Below, one piece after another: positions 13,495 through 13,532 of a DNA stretch of 13,532 bases (positions within the stretch are counted from its first letter, which is position 1; every line of letters starts with the position of its first letter). Under the pieces are notes generated by a model. The model ran no database searches. It was not told where the DNA came from and worked only from the letters and a program-made list of their open reading frames with translations. Source of the DNA: WTJX01 sp045106295. Its GTDB lineage: Bacteria; Bacteroidota; Bacteroidia; Cytophagales; JAAEPT01. The stretch covers positions 1-13,532 of the forward strand of contig JBGCEI010000059.1 of the NCBI GenBank assembly GCA_045106295.1. The letters are read 5' to 3'. The translations under genes were made by a program, and so were the position numbers.

Positions 13495-13532
13495 GTCGCA
13501 AGATAGTAAAATGAATAAACAAACCATTTTCT

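Noticed and set aside
13495..13527. Lipoprotein-like start MVCLFILLSC ahead of the HEPN toxin
   Set aside because: HepT proteins are cytoplasmic, and the family N-terminus starts at the ATG at 13494; the extension is a chance open stretch.

Overview
The window looks like chromosomal DNA of a low-GC member of the Bacteroidota, most likely a marine Cytophagales relative such as Flammeovirga. This rests on several observations: the AT-rich composition, mostly absent Shine-Dalgarno sequences, TAnnTTTG-type promoter boxes, an IF2 with a long charged linker carrying a duplicated LQGxKVLGKIxL motif, a short AMP nucleosidase without the regulatory domain, and Bacteroidota-style PAP2 and AttH/CrtC-like proteins. 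The genus is an inference from protein style and was not tested by a search.

Layout. Bases 1-286 (minus) hold the N-terminal part of menD (menaquinone biosynthesis), cut by the window edge. Bases 352-4902 (minus) hold the transcription/translation operon rimP-nusA-infB, ending in a clear intrinsic terminator (303-334). A second hairpin with a U-tract (4911-4945) lies between mazG and rimP, only 8 bases before the rimP start. mazG (5067-5864, minus) encodes an NTP pyrophosphohydrolase. Reading right from there are a small four-cysteine membrane protein (5944-6171), a phosphoglucosamine/phosphomannomutase (6252-7646) and a NifS/IscS-type cysteine desulfurase (7874-9019). A secreted protein of plant-type leucine-rich repeats (9076-10008) lies on the minus strand. 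It is divergent from a PAP2 membrane phosphatase (10225-10908), which is followed by an AttH/CrtC-like lipoprotein (10967-12010). The right end is a compact minus-strand cluster, hepT-like HEPN toxin, mntA-like nucleotidyltransferase antitoxin and AMP nucleosidase (13494 down to 12016), with gaps of 0 and 12 bases.

How the parts work together. RimP, NusA and IF2 form the conserved unit coupling 30S maturation, transcription elongation and translation initiation. MazG, the sugar-phosphate mutase and the cysteine desulfurase are housekeeping enzymes with their own apparent transcription units. The HEPN/MNT pair fits type VII toxin-antitoxin systems, in which the nucleotidyltransferase adds AMP to a tyrosine of the HEPN toxin. 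The tightly linked AMP nucleosidase is a notable neighbour because it consumes AMP.

Most worth a second look are the HEPN-MNT-AMP nucleosidase arrangement and the terminator-like hairpins whose U-tracts end 17, 8 and 0 bases before the start codons of menD, rimP and the lipoprotein gene. These leave little or no room for a promoter after the hairpin. No rRNA, tRNA, CRISPR array, insertion sequence or prophage gene was seen. No gene-free stretch exceeds 300 bases; the longest is 227 bases (7647-7873).
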